Numbered from the stretch's first letter, positions 1 through 7,777 are shown. The stretch: DNA of 35,168 nucleotides from Salinivibrio proteolyticus (GCF_001996165.1 NZ_MUFP01000006.1:171578-206745), one strand, 5' to 3'. Numbers and translations: made by a program. The notes: generated by a model from the letters alone, not told the origin.

Positions 1-873
1 AAAATCAAACAGCAAAGTAATGTGACGTTGCTGATGCCTGAGCAGTGTCAATCGATGATGATGGGTGAGAGAGAAACCTGGCTACAGCTTGCCTCTGGTG
101 GCGGCGTGACCGCTAAATTGGTGGTGGGGGCGGATGGCGCGCGCTCTTGGGTGCGAGGCCAAGCCAGTTTACCTTTGGTGCAACGCGATTACGGGCATCA
201 CGCGGTTGTTGCGACGGTTCGCACTGAGGTTGCCCATCAGGGCGTTGCACGGCAAATCTTCACGCCGGATGGTCCACTGGCTTTTTTACCGCTTAGTGAT
301 CCGCACCTTTGCTCGATTGTATGGTCGGTGTCACCGTGCTTGGCGCAGCACTATTTGGATATGGACGACGCGGCATTTAATCAGGCTTTAACGGCACAAT
401 TTGATGTGACTCTGGGGCTTTGCGAAGCTGTGGGACCACGTGCCAGTTATCCATTAACCATGCGTTATGCACAGCAATTTGCCGCTGACCGTGTGGCCTT
501 GGTGGGGGATGCTGCGCACACTATTCACCCACTGGCCGGCCAAGGGGTGAATTTAGGTTTGCTGGATGCTGCAGCGCTTGCTGAAACACTGATACACCTT
601 GCTGAACAAGAAAAAGACATTGGCCTGCATGCGTCACTGCGTAGTTATGAACGCTGGCGAAAAGCAGAAGCGGCACAAATGATCGCCGCCATGCAAGGCT
701 TTAGAAGTTTGTTTGACGGCGCGCATCCGATCAAAAAATTGATCCGTGGTGTCGGCATGCAGGCTGTGAATCATTTGCCGGGCGCTAAACTGCCATTTAT
801 TAAACGGGCGCTAGGGCTAAGTGGCGAGCTACCCAAGCTCGCCTGTGCAACATTTTCTGAATCGTCTAGCTGA
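1..873 (+). CDS. ubiI: UbiI (VisC), FAD-dependent 2-octaprenylphenol hydroxylase, 3' part
   Basis: This is the C-terminal 290 codons of a roughly 400-residue flavoprotein monooxygenase; the reading frame is open from base 1, so the start lies upstream of the window. The family hydroxylates C5 of the aromatic ring during ubiquinone synthesis. Visible family motifs are GADGARSWVR (the DG motif that contacts FAD and NADPH), FLPLSDPHLCSIVWS, and GDAAHTIHPLAGQGVNLG, the second FAD-ribityl motif. These resemble E. coli UbiI more than UbiH. The protein is soluble or peripherally bound to the inner membrane. The next gene downstream is gcvH, 120 bp away; in E. coli ubiI is also followed by gcv genes, but by gcvT first. 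A GTG at 22 is an internal codon, not the start. Confidence 0.93.
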   Translation, partial: KIKQQSNVTLLMPEQCQSMMMGERETWLQLASGGGVTAKLVVGADGARSWVRGQASLPLVQRDYGHHAVVATVRTEVAHQGVARQIFTPDGPLAFLPLSDPHLCSIVWSVSPCLAQHYLDMDDAAFNQALTAQFDVTLGLCEAVGPRASYPLTMRYAQQFAADRVALVGDAAHTIHPLAGQGVNLGLLDAAALAETLIHLAEQEKDIGLHASLRSYERWRKAEAAQMIAAMQGFRSLFDGAHPIKKLIRGVGMQAVNHLPGAKLPFIKRALGLSGELPKLACATFSESSS

Positions 874-993
874 GATTATTGGCGAATCGATATCTGTGTG
901 CTAGTTGTTGTGTAGTTAATCAACCAAGTATTAGTGAACCACGAAGTCTGTTGAAACGACGATGTGTCACTGGGTGCAACAAGGAACAAAACT

Positions 994-1395
994 ATGAGTG
1001 ATATCCCATCAGAATTAAAATTTACTTCAACGCATGAGTGGGTGCGCCCAGAAGGCGATGGCTTGTTTACCATTGGTATCTCGGATCATGCGCAAGCCCT
1101 GTTAGGGGATATGGTATTTATTGATTTGCCCGACGAGGGCGACAGTTTTGATGCCGGAGACGATTGTGCCGTGGCAGAGTCTGTCAAAGCCGCCTCTGAT
1201 ATTTATGCGCCTATTTCTGGGGAAGTGGTTGCGGTGAATGAAGAGCTGGATGGTTCACCAGAATTGGTGAATAGCGATCCTTATGGTGATGGCTGGTTAT
1301 TCCAAATTTGCGCTACCGATGAGTCTGAAATTGATGATCTCTTGGATGCGCAAAGCTACGAAGAAACCCTAGGGGAAGAAGACGACGACGAATAA
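994..1395 (+). CDS. gcvH: Glycine cleavage system H protein
   Basis: GcvH is the lipoyl carrier that shuttles the aminomethyl group from the P protein to the T and L proteins in glycine cleavage. The start is ATG 994, giving 133 residues, with AAGGAA at 981-986 as ribosome binding site; an in-frame GTG at 964 would add an N-terminal extension unlike the family. The lipoyl-lysine motif is [13 protein letters not shown], with the modified lysine at residue 65. The C-terminus is unusually acidic (EEDDDE). The gene follows ubiI, but no gcvT or gcvP is next to it: the following genes are on the other strand and unrelated. No glycine riboswitch is visible in the 120-bp leader. Confidence 0.96.
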   Translation: MSDIPSELKFTSTHEWVRPEGDGLFTIGISDHAQALLGDMVFIDLPDEGDSFDAGDDCAVAESVKAASDIYAPISGEVVAVNEELDGSPELVNSDPYGDGWLFQICATDESEIDDLLDAQSYEETLGEEDDDE

Positions 1396-1420
1396 GGTTG
1401 GCTGTCTTTGCGTCATCGTC

Positions 1421-1444
1421 AGGCCCTGCCTTTTGGCGGGGCCT
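1421..1444 (+). terminator. Probable terminator hairpin after gcvH
   Basis: A 10-bp stem (1421-1430 with 1435-1444, one G-T pair) closes a TTTT loop 25 bp after the gcvH stop. It is followed by GTTGGTTT, a weak T tract, so termination may be incomplete or Rho-assisted. No T tract follows on the minus strand. Confidence 0.6.
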
Positions 1445-1472
1445 GTTGGTTTAAGCTCGCCCTGAATGTGAA

Positions 1473-1721
1473 TCAGTGGCGGTGTGTATTGACCGCGTGA
1501 GGCTGAGGCTCATCATGCATGGCTTGCTGATAGGCCTCACGTATCACTGCATTAACTTCTTTGACGGTTTGGTAGTGCGTGATGGTGGCGTCTTGAGGGG
1601 CTTTTAGCCAACCGTTTTCAAAATCAAAGCGTCCTCGTCCGGCAATATAAAGTCGACCTGAAAAAAGTCGCGCCACATGTTTTGCGACCAACCTTGGTAC
1701 ATAGCGATTAAAAACGCGCAT
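1473..1721 (-). CDS. Small conserved-looking hypothetical protein, 82 aa
   Basis: I do not recognise a named family. The protein is basic at the N-terminus (MRVFNRYVPRLVAKHVARLF), has a central glycine/aromatic stretch (GRGRFDFENGWLKAP), and ends in a helical segment followed by a His-rich tail. No signal peptide or clear membrane span is seen, so it is probably cytoplasmic or peripherally bound. The ATG at 1721 is preceded by AGAAGG at a normal distance, which supports translation. It lies on the same strand as the ygfZ to GNAT run, 193 bp downstream of the acetyltransferase, and has its own upstream region with a tandem TATGGTTACCAC repeat. It may be a lineage-conserved Vibrionaceae protein; function unknown. 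Confidence 0.7.
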   Translation of the reverse strand: MRVFNRYVPRLVAKHVARLFSGRLYIAGRGRFDFENGWLKAPQDATITHYQTVKEVNAVIREAYQQAMHDEPQPHAVNTHRH

Positions 1722-1783
1722 AAACCCTTCTTGGATAGTTGAATAAACCTTGAGCCCTGTCCACTTTGCATGGTGGCTCTGAG

Positions 1784-1813
1784 GTGGTAACCATATTTAA
1801 CGTGGTAACCATA
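1784..1813. repeat. Tandem 12-bp repeat containing TGGTWACCA dyads
   Basis: GTGGTAACCATA occurs at 1784-1795 and again at 1802-1813, with start points 18 bp apart. Each copy contains TGGTAACCA, a near-perfect dyad (TGG-TAA-CCA). The pair lies 63-92 bp upstream of the 82-aa minus-strand gene and could be an operator for a dimeric regulator. No candidate regulator is evident from the sequence. Confidence 0.5.
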
Positions 1814-1914
1814 GTTGTGATGTCGGGAAATAGCGACATACAACGGCGCAGATTGTGCAAAGGGTTTATGGCGAGGGGATGACAGCGTTATCGTACATCC
1901 TCAGTTTGGGATCT

Positions 1915-2451
1915 TTACCACAAATCAGCGCAGTTAAATGCGGGGACGCAACTGGGTTTTCCTCTCAGTGCAATTAATGGTGCATCGGTTAATGATTGCC
2001 CTAGCCACCCATGTGGGTAGCTCAAATGATGCGGTGGTTGAATGGTTTCTGGAGAAATTGGCGCAAATCCCACACGGTCATAAAACGCTGGGTCGCCATA
2101 GGTCATCACCAACTGATAGCCCTGCTCTTTTAGTGCGTTAAGGCCATGCTGGATCAAAGACTGCCCAAGCCCCTGTTTTTGATAGCTTGGGTGGACCGCC
2201 ATCGGCGAAAGCAGTGCCGCCTCGGGCATGGTTGGATAGCTTAACCGAGAAAAAAAGACTGCCCCAGCCAGCACTGAGTTATCGACCGCGACAAACCCAA
2301 GCCATTCACCCTCTGGTGTGGTGTCGTGCAGCTGATGAATCAGTTGGCCAATAAGCTTCCCTTCTTCAGGCCCTTCGCTGTGAGTAAAGGTCTCACGGAC
2401 CAGTTCAGCAACGTCATTGATGTTCACATCGGTTAAAGGTAAAAACTGCAT
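1915..2451 (-). CDS. GNAT family N-acetyltransferase (YhbS-like)
   Basis: A 178-residue GCN5-related acetyltransferase. The acetyl-CoA pyrophosphate loop is VHPSYQKQGLGQSLIQHG around residues 87-104, and GDPAFYDRVGF near residue 120 is typical of the YhbS-like subgroup. Proteins of this group acetylate small molecules or proteins; the substrate cannot be read from the sequence. The start is ATG 2451 with AAGGAG six bases before it. That ribosome binding site lies over the 3' end of the upstream LysR gene, whose stop codon is only 3 bp away, so the two genes are probably translationally coupled. Confidence 0.88.
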   Translation of the reverse strand: MQFLPLTDVNINDVAELVRETFTHSEGPEEGKLIGQLIHQLHDTTPEGEWLGFVAVDNSVLAGAVFFSRLSYPTMPEAALLSPMAVHPSYQKQGLGQSLIQHGLNALKEQGYQLVMTYGDPAFYDRVGFAPISPETIQPPHHLSYPHGWLGQSLTDAPLIALRGKPSCVPAFNCADLW

Positions 2452-2454
2452 CGC

Positions 2455-3417
2455 TTACTCCTTTCCATCGTAGGTTGGGTCGGCTTTTAGGGCATCGACT
2501 CGGGTTAAAACGGTCTCGGTGATATGGGCAATGAGCCACTGGGTTCGTGGGTGGGCACTGATTTGCTGTCGCCAAGCCAGATGAATATCAAACCCAGGCA
2601 CATCAATAGGAGGTGCGCTCAGAGCAAGCGTGTCGGTATCATCGAAATTATCGATACGTGCCATCAGTTCCGGAACAGTGCAAAGTAATTGGCGCTGTTT
2701 TAGCAATTGTCTCACGGTGAGAAATCGCTGCGATCCCATCACTACATGGCGTTGATAGCCTAACTTGGTCAGTGTTTGGTCGATAGGGCTGGTTAACTGA
2801 CCTTGGGTGGAAACCAGCGCGTGTGGGGTTGCGACAAAATCGGCCAAACTAATGGGGGCGTGCAGCCCTGTGCTTTGTGGGTCAAACAGACAGACATGCT
2901 GTTCGTGATATAAGTGCTGACTGGCCATGTTTTCCATCCCCTCTGGAAGCACGCCAATCACGACATCGACCTCATCATCCTCAAGCGCCTGTTGACAGCT
3001 TTTTTTGTCGACAGGGCGAAGGCTTAATTGTGCGTGAGGCAGATGAGTCGTAAAGCTATCAAATAAGGCGGGGGCAAAAATCAGCTCCGCATAATCCGTG
3101 AGCCCGATGCGCACCTGTCCATCGTAGTGTTGCGGCTCAAAGTGAGGTGGCACCAACACCTCGCTGGAGAGCGTATCGAGTAATGCCTGAATCTTAGGTG
3201 CGATATCTATCGCGCGGGCAGTGGGGACCATTTGATGGCCGCGGCGCTCAAATAAGGGGTCATCGAGCATCACACGCAAACGCGACAGGCTATGGCTCAT
3301 GGCCGATTGCCCTAAGGCCAAACGCTCAGCCGCGCGGGTAACGCTGCGCGTTTCCATTAAGGTGATAAAGGTTACGAGCAGGTTGAGGTCGTATTTACGC
3401 CACTGTTTTTGAGCCAT
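2455..3417 (-). CDS. LysR-family transcriptional regulator
   Basis: A 320-residue LysR-type regulator. The N-terminal winged helix-turn-helix spans about residues 9-68 (LNLLVTFITLMETRSVTRAA, then SHSLSRLRVMLDDPLFERRG). The substrate-binding domain starts near residue 98 (GQVRIGLTDYAELIFAPALF) and resembles the NodD/nitroreductase-regulator group. The gene begins 15 bp after the deacylase gene and stops 3 bp before the acetyltransferase gene, so it is probably in one transcript with both. LysR genes usually sit divergent to their targets; here it is co-directional, so its target is unclear. The acetyltransferase and the deacylase are the nearest candidates. Confidence 0.93.
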   Translation of the reverse strand: MAQKQWRKYDLNLLVTFITLMETRSVTRAAERLALGQSAMSHSLSRLRVMLDDPLFERRGHQMVPTARAIDIAPKIQALLDTLSSEVLVPPHFEPQHYDGQVRIGLTDYAELIFAPALFDSFTTHLPHAQLSLRPVDKKSCQQALEDDEVDVVIGVLPEGMENMASQHLYHEQHVCLFDPQSTGLHAPISLADFVATPHALVSTQGQLTSPIDQTLTKLGYQRHVVMGSQRFLTVRQLLKQRQLLCTVPELMARIDNFDDTDTLALSAPPIDVPGFDIHLAWRQQISAHPRTQWLIAHITETVLTRVDALKADPTYDGKE

Positions 3418-3432
3418 CCTTAGCCTTGACTC

Positions 3433-3933
3433 CTAGGGGTTATCGTCGCGACAAATGGCGGCGCGCAGAGGTTGGCAAAGTGCCACTAGGTCGGTCACTT
3501 TCACCCACAGCCCAGCGTGCGGATCGCCACTGCTTATCGTGACACTTTCGTGGTCTAAAATGCGCTCTTCAAACACAATTGGCAGCGGCCGAGGTAATCC
3601 TAAGGGAGCGACCGTGCCAAGCGTATAACCTGTCATTGCGCGCACCTTGTCTGCGTCGGCCAGTGTCATTCGCCGACATGCTAACTGCTCGCGCACGCGC
3701 CGTGGGTCGACCTGACAATCACCGGGCACACAGGCTAATGCGTACTGGTTACCCATATCACGTAAAAGCAGCGTTTTTAGCATACGCGCCGGTAAGATCC
3801 CGCGCGCTGCCGCTGTGTCAGTGATGGATTGGGTAGCTTGCGATTGCCATAAAACCTCATAGGTCACCCCTGCCATATCAAGCGTGGCAGTGACGGCTGT
3901 GTGTAGTGGCATAGAGGCAGAAGAAGCGACCAA
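3433..3933 (-). CDS. YbaK/EbsC-type aminoacyl-tRNA deacylase
   Basis: A 166-residue protein of the YbaK/ProX fold, which hydrolyses mischarged aminoacyl-tRNAs (for example Cys- or Ala-tRNA-Pro) in trans. Visible family features are ARMLKTLLLRD with the conserved lysine, ALACVPGDCQVD, TLGTVAPLGLP, and a C-terminal SSGDPHAGLWVKVTDL. The longest frame opens with TTG at 3933, 3 bp after the ygfZ stop, with GAGG 11 bases upstream inside ygfZ. An alternative ATG at 3912 gives MPLHTAV and matches the usual family start better, but has no clear ribosome binding site. The gene is probably coupled to ygfZ; exact tRNA specificity is not assignable. Confidence 0.85.
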   Translation of the reverse strand: MVASSASMPLHTAVTATLDMAGVTYEVLWQSQATQSITDTAAARGILPARMLKTLLLRDMGNQYALACVPGDCQVDPRRVREQLACRRMTLADADKVRAMTGYTLGTVAPLGLPRPLPIVFEERILDHESVTISSGDPHAGLWVKVTDLVALCQPLRAAICRDDNP

Positions 3934-3936
3934 GGG

Positions 3937-4920
3937 TTATTTTTCCTCTTCGAGTGAATACGGGAGTGCGACGCGCTGCCAAATGGCGTCGGGCGCATCC
4001 GCGAATCGAAAGGCAGTGTCGTCGTCCAAGTTATTGGGTAAAACCACTAAGGCGGTTGCACGACCGTCTGAGTAGGCAGCGCCAGCAATGACGGTGCCGC
4101 CTGCTCGCCAATTGTCTCCTACCGCTCGTTCTACTTTATCACCCGGCTTAGGGGCCTGATCGGCTTGTCCTACCAATTTATACATAGCGCGTTTATTGAT
4201 GCCACGGTATTTCGCGCGTGCGACCGTTTCCTGACCGGTATAACAGCCTTTGGTAAAGCTGATCGCATTCAGTACCTGCAGATTGAGGGATTGCGGAATA
4301 AACTCGCTTTTGGTGGCATCTTCAATGCGCGGCAAGGCAGCATCGACGTCGCATTGCTCCCATAGCGTGTGGTCAGCCAATAGGGCACTTTCCTGATAGG
4401 CTGCAACCAGTTGGTCCGCCGCAGCAGGACTGATGGCAAGCAACCAGCGGGTTGGCTCGAGCATCACCGCCGTGCCGTGTTCACTATGGCGCACGGCACC
4501 GTGAGCGCCGAAATGTTCCGCGATCACTTGCTCTGCTTGTTGGCCAACGACACCGAGCAATACATCTTCACTAGGCTGAAAGTCGATTTTCGAGAAGATG
4601 GCGTATTTTTTTATCTCAGTGAGTTGCGTTTGTGCAATCGACATTGGCTGCACCATAGCCAGACCGTCGCCGTGGTGGAAAAGCCGTAATACCGACCAGA
4701 CTTTGCCTTTGGGATCGCAATGAGCCGCGAGGGTCGATTGATTTTTGTCGAGTTGGCTCAGATCGCAGGTCAATTGTCCTTGCAGATAGCTTTGAGTGTC
4801 GTCGCCGCTTACTTGCGTCAATGACCAGTTATCCAACGCGACCAAGGCCAAATCAGGCAGTGGGCTATTTGCATTGCGCTCGGCTGGGGTAAAGGCGACT
4901 GTTTGATACCATTCGCTCAT
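3937..4920 (-). CDS. ygfZ: YgfZ, folate-binding protein for Fe-S cluster enzyme maintenance
   Basis: YgfZ is a folate-binding, GcvT-like protein needed for full activity of some Fe-S enzymes, including the tRNA methylthiotransferase MiaB. The signature KGCYTGQE is at residues 224-231, with the conserved cysteine at 226. The N-terminal portion (QSYLQGQLTCDLSQL) and the PYSLEE C-terminus match the E. coli protein. ATG 4920 (MSEWYQ) gives 327 residues, the family length. A GTG at 4962 would add 14 residues not seen in homologues. It is divergent from sdhE, as in other enterics and vibrios, and heads the minus-strand run with the deacylase and LysR genes. Confidence 0.95.
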   Translation of the reverse strand: MSEWYQTVAFTPAERNANSPLPDLALVALDNWSLTQVSGDDTQSYLQGQLTCDLSQLDKNQSTLAAHCDPKGKVWSVLRLFHHGDGLAMVQPMSIAQTQLTEIKKYAIFSKIDFQPSEDVLLGVVGQQAEQVIAEHFGAHGAVRHSEHGTAVMLEPTRWLLAISPAAADQLVAAYQESALLADHTLWEQCDVDAALPRIEDATKSEFIPQSLNLQVLNAISFTKGCYTGQETVARAKYRGINKRAMYKLVGQADQAPKPGDKVERAVGDNWRAGGTVIAGAAYSDGRATALVVLPNNLDDDTAFRFADAPDAIWQRVALPYSLEEEK

Positions 4921-5105
4921 AGAAATCACGCTCGCAGTTGAGAAAAATACAGAGTATGACACGTATACTAATCGTGCGTTGTCAGCTTGTCAGCCTTTGT
5001 ATTGTAAGGGTATTGGTGGCAAGCCGACGTTGAATCGATAAACATCAGGGGATAGCTCTCATCTTAATCGCCGAGTTGAGAGGAAAAGTAGTCGCCCTCC
5101 GCTGG

Positions 5106-5136
5106 CACTGATACTATGCATCCACTGACATCAGTG
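5106..5136. promoter_or_regulatory. CACTGA half-sites in front of sdhE
   Basis: CACTGA occurs at 5106-5111 and 5123-5128, and its inverse TCAGTG at 5131-5136. The last two form a dyad with a 2-bp centre. The cluster ends just before the sdhE ribosome binding site (GAGG at 5140-5143). It could be an operator, or in RNA a short hairpin (CACTG-ACAT-CAGTG) next to the translation start. Confidence 0.35.
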
Positions 5137-5148
5137 ATTGAGGTAAAC

Positions 5149-5412
5149 ATGGTAAATACCGACGATAAACCACGGATCCGTTGGGCATGCCGCCGTGGCA
5201 TGTTGGAGCTTGATGTAATCATTATGCCTTTCTTTGAAGCTTGCTATGACACCTTGAGTGACAGTGACAAGCAAGACTTCATCGCATTTTTAGAAAGTGA
5301 CGACCCTGACTTGTTTGCGTGGCTGATGGGGCATGGTAAACCTGACGATCCTAAGATGAAATCTATCGTTGACAAGATTGTTGCCCATAACCGAAGCAAG
5401 CTTCGTACATAG
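5149..5412 (+). CDS. sdhE: SdhE, FAD assembly factor for succinate dehydrogenase
   Basis: SdhE (YgfY/CptB) is a small helical cytoplasmic protein that promotes covalent attachment of FAD to SdhA and FrdA. The family motif RGxxE is present as RGMLE at residues 16-20. The length of 87 residues is typical. ATG 5149 is chosen because GAGG lies just upstream at 5140-5143 and the N-terminus (MVNTDDKPRIRWACRRG) aligns with the family; ATG 5116 would add 11 residues. The gene overlaps ygfX, with which it forms a conserved pair, and is divergent from ygfZ. Confidence 0.95.
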   Translation: MVNTDDKPRIRWACRRGMLELDVIIMPFFEACYDTLSDSDKQDFIAFLESDDPDLFAWLMGHGKPDDPKMKSIVDKIVAHNRSKLRT

Positions 5413-5791
5413 TCAGCTCCGCTGTCCTCGCTATGTCGCTATTAGCCTGATCCTGTTCGGCGTGATAGCGGCATGGCTGATCACTTTTCACCTTGCCGTT
5501 CCTTTGAGTGCCCGCGCCCTGGCGATTATTTACGTGATTGGTGATGGTCGAAGGTTCTACCACCAGTTACTGGCTAGCCAAGGCACCTTATCCGTTGACC
5601 GCCATTTTTATGTCCAGCTGAACACCCAATCCAAAGAGAAAATGTCCTGTGTCTGGGCGACGCCTTGGTTGGTTGTCCTCGAGAATGCTCAAGGGGAGTC
5701 GCGGATCTTTCTGTGGCGAGGCGGGATGCCAGACTATCACTTTCGTCTGATTTATCGTCACTGCTGTACGGCCGTTAGGGATAGTTTGTGA
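5369..5791 (+). CDS. ygfX: YgfX (CptA) family inner-membrane protein
   Basis: YgfX is a small inner-membrane protein encoded next to sdhE. It was described in E. coli as a toxin-like inhibitor of cytoskeletal proteins and may act with SdhE. Two adjacent hydrophobic helices are visible (YVAISLILFGVIAAWLITF, then LSARALAIIYVIG), followed by a cytoplasmic beta-rich part with conserved tryptophans (VWATPWLVVL, FLWRGGMPD). There is no ATG before the first helix. The frame opens with TTG at 5369, and TTG 5378 or 5381 are alternatives, so the start is uncertain. All options overlap the 3' end of sdhE by 30-44 bp, which suggests translational coupling. The N-terminus is the least certain part. Confidence 0.8.
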   Translation: MTRLLPITEASFVHSQLRCPRYVAISLILFGVIAAWLITFHLAVPLSARALAIIYVIGDGRRFYHQLLASQGTLSVDRHFYVQLNTQSKEKMSCVWATPWLVVLENAQGESRIFLWRGGMPDYHFRLIYRHCCTAVRDSL

Positions 5792-5819
5792 CATTTTTGT
5801 GACGAGGTGTTTGCGCCGC

Positions 5820-5846
5820 TTTACTTTTACCCAGCTTGGCCGATAG
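5820..5846 (+). promoter_or_regulatory. Candidate sigma-28 (FliA) promoter for the chemotaxis receptor
   Basis: TTTACTTT (5820-5827), an 11-bp spacer and GCCGATAG (5839-5846) match the FliA consensus TAAAGTTT-N11-GCCGATAA at 5 of 8 and 7 of 8 positions. The site is about 60 bp upstream of the receptor start codon, and receptor genes are typical FliA targets. CTTTTAC (5824-5830) and GTAAAAG (5846-5852) also form an inverted repeat across it. Confidence 0.45.
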
Positions 5847-5905
5847 TAAAAGGTGCACACAATGTGTAGGGCTATTGAAACTCTGAGTTTGGTTGTAGGG
5901 TGACT

Positions 5906-7735
5906 ATGAATATAAAGCAAAAACTATTGCTGCTAACCGCGATGTCGGTGGTAGCCCTGTTGGCCGTGGCGGGTGTGGCATGGAAAGCGGAAAGCAAGCT
6001 TGGCAACATGCACCGCCAGTTAACCACAGTGTCCGATCTTGAAGTGATTCTGCTTAATTTGCGACGTAATGAAAAAGACTTTCTTGCCCGCATGGACCCT
6101 AAATATCTCTCCCGGTTTGATAACAATGTTGACGCCTTCAATAGCCTGCTCGGTGAACTGCGCACGGACAGTCAAGCGCTTGGCCTCGATACGCAAATCA
6201 TTGGTCAAGTATCGACAGCGATGCAGGGTTACGCGCAGGGATTTCGTGACCTTGGCGCAGGTTACCAGCGTCTTGGCCTAGAGGCCGGACAAGGTTTGCG
6301 TGGTGATATGCAACAAGCTAGCGAGAAGTTGGTCGCGGCGACTCAAAACGATATTGTGCTGGAAAGCAGCGCGCGCCTATTGGTGGCGGAAGCGAAGCTG
6401 TTCGTTAATAGCAGCAATATGAGCCACATCGAGCAATATCAACGGCAAATGAACGAGCTGACTGCCTACCTAAAAGGCGATTTGTTAGCGTTATTCCAAG
6501 CGCACCACTCGACGGTAAAGGCGGTGGTAACGCAAAAAGAGCAACTGGGATTGGCGCATGACCAAGGCCTGTTGGGCAATATCCGTGGCAAGACCCACCA
6601 AGTTGAAGAGATGTTTGAAACCCTCAGTGAGTCATACCAAAGTGCTATTGATAAAGCGTTACGCGATACTGTGATGTTAACAGGCTCTATCGTAATCATT
6701 TTAGCGCTGGTGATGACGGTGGTTTCTTTGTGGATGAATCGAGGGATTCAGCGCCGCATTTATAGCTTTAGTGAGAAAATGAGCCAGATCACGCAGCAAA
6801 AAGATTTGACGTTGCGGGCCGATGAGGCGGGTCGCGATGAAATTGCGGCGATGGCCAAAGATGTCAATCAGATGCTGGCTGGCATCCAAACCATGGTGAC
6901 GGATGTGCGTTCTGCGGTGCAAGCGCTGCATCAAAGCGCGGAGCAAGTCGAGTCGCGTAGTCATCAAACTAGCTCTGCGCTAACCACCCAGTTAGATGAA
7001 ACCACCCACGCTGCAACTGCGATGAACGAGATGGAAAGCACCATTCGTGATATTGCCAGCAATACCGACCAAGCGGCTGACAATGCACGTACCAGCTTGG
7101 GTCGCGCGCAAAATGGTCAGCAAGTGGTGGATGATACCCGCACCATGATCATGACTCTGTCAGAAACGCTCAGCAATACCAGCAACGAAGTGTTGGAGCT
7201 GAGTAAACTGTCCGAGACCATTGGGTCGGTGCTTGATGTCATCAAAGATATTTCCGAGCAAACGAACTTGCTAGCCCTGAACGCGGCAATTGAAGCGGCT
7301 CGAGCCGGTGAACAAGGACGTGGTTTTGCGGTGGTTGCCGATGAGGTACGTCAGCTGGCGACCCGTACGCGAGAATCGACCGATGAAATCGCCGGTATCA
7401 TTGGTTCGTTGCAGGACCAAACTCAGTCGGTTGCGGAGCGCATGGAGCAAAGCCGCGAAGATGGGCAAACGTCTGTATCTAAAGTGGAGGCGGCTTCCCA
7501 AGAATTGGCGCAAATCATGGCTGATATGCAACATATCATGGACATGAGCACCCAGATCGCGACCGCCATTGAAGAGCAAAGTTCGGTTGCCAAAGAAGTG
7601 AACCAAAACGTGCATACCATCCAGGATATTGCCCAAACCAGTACCGATCGCGCACAGCAAAACCGTGATGCAGCCCATCAGGTGGCGGAAGAGGCGGCGA
7701 ACCTAGAGCGCGCGGTGAGTCAGTTTAAAAGCTGA
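5906..7735 (+). CDS. Methyl-accepting chemotaxis protein
   Basis: A transmembrane chemoreceptor of 609 residues from ATG 5906; a GTG at 5900 is possible. The first membrane span is residues 6-26. It is followed by a long, all-helical periplasmic region of about 225 residues containing [11 protein letters not shown], the pattern seen in helical bimodular (HBM) or related four-helix sensor domains. The second span is about residues 255-276, then a HAMP domain and the coiled-coil signalling domain. The hairpin tip is [20 protein letters not shown] followed by [15 protein letters not shown], which binds CheA and CheW. No C-terminal CheR/CheB-tethering pentapeptide is present (it ends QFKS). The ligand is unknown. 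It is monocistronic, between ygfX and nadB. Confidence 0.95.
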   Translation: MNIKQKLLLLTAMSVVALLAVAGVAWKAESKLGNMHRQLTTVSDLEVILLNLRRNEKDFLARMDPKYLSRFDNNVDAFNSLLGELRTDSQALGLDTQIIGQVSTAMQGYAQGFRDLGAGYQRLGLEAGQGLRGDMQQASEKLVAATQNDIVLESSARLLVAEAKLFVNSSNMSHIEQYQRQMNELTAYLKGDLLALFQAHHSTVKAVVTQKEQLGLAHDQGLLGNIRGKTHQVEEMFETLSESYQSAIDKALRDTVMLTGSIVIILALVMTVVSLWMNRGIQRRIYSFSEKMSQITQQKDLTLRADEAGRDEIAAMAKDVNQMLAGIQTMVTDVRSAVQALHQSAEQVESRSHQTSSALTTQLDETTHAATAMNEMESTIRDIASNTDQAADNARTSLGRAQNGQQVVDDTRTMIMTLSETLSNTSNEVLELSKLSETIGSVLDVIKDISEQTNLLALNAAIEAARAGEQGRGFAVVADEVRQLATRTRESTDEIAGIIGSLQDQTQSVAERMEQSREDGQTSVSKVEAASQELAQIMADMQHIMDMSTQIATAIEEQSSVAKEVNQNVHTIQDIAQTSTDRAQQNRDAAHQVAEEAANLERAVSQFKS

Positions 7736-7777
7736 GTAAGCAATGCGGTAGATTGAGTGCTGTTTCGTTAAATGAGA

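Noticed and set aside
874-993. Possible glycine riboswitch before gcvH
   Set aside because: I looked for the paired aptamer pattern and found no matching helices; the leader is short and lacks the conserved motifs.
1604-1843. 79-codon minus-strand frame overlapping the 82-aa gene
   Set aside because: It runs across the tandem repeats and into another frame of the better-supported gene, has no ribosome binding site, and its composition looks random.
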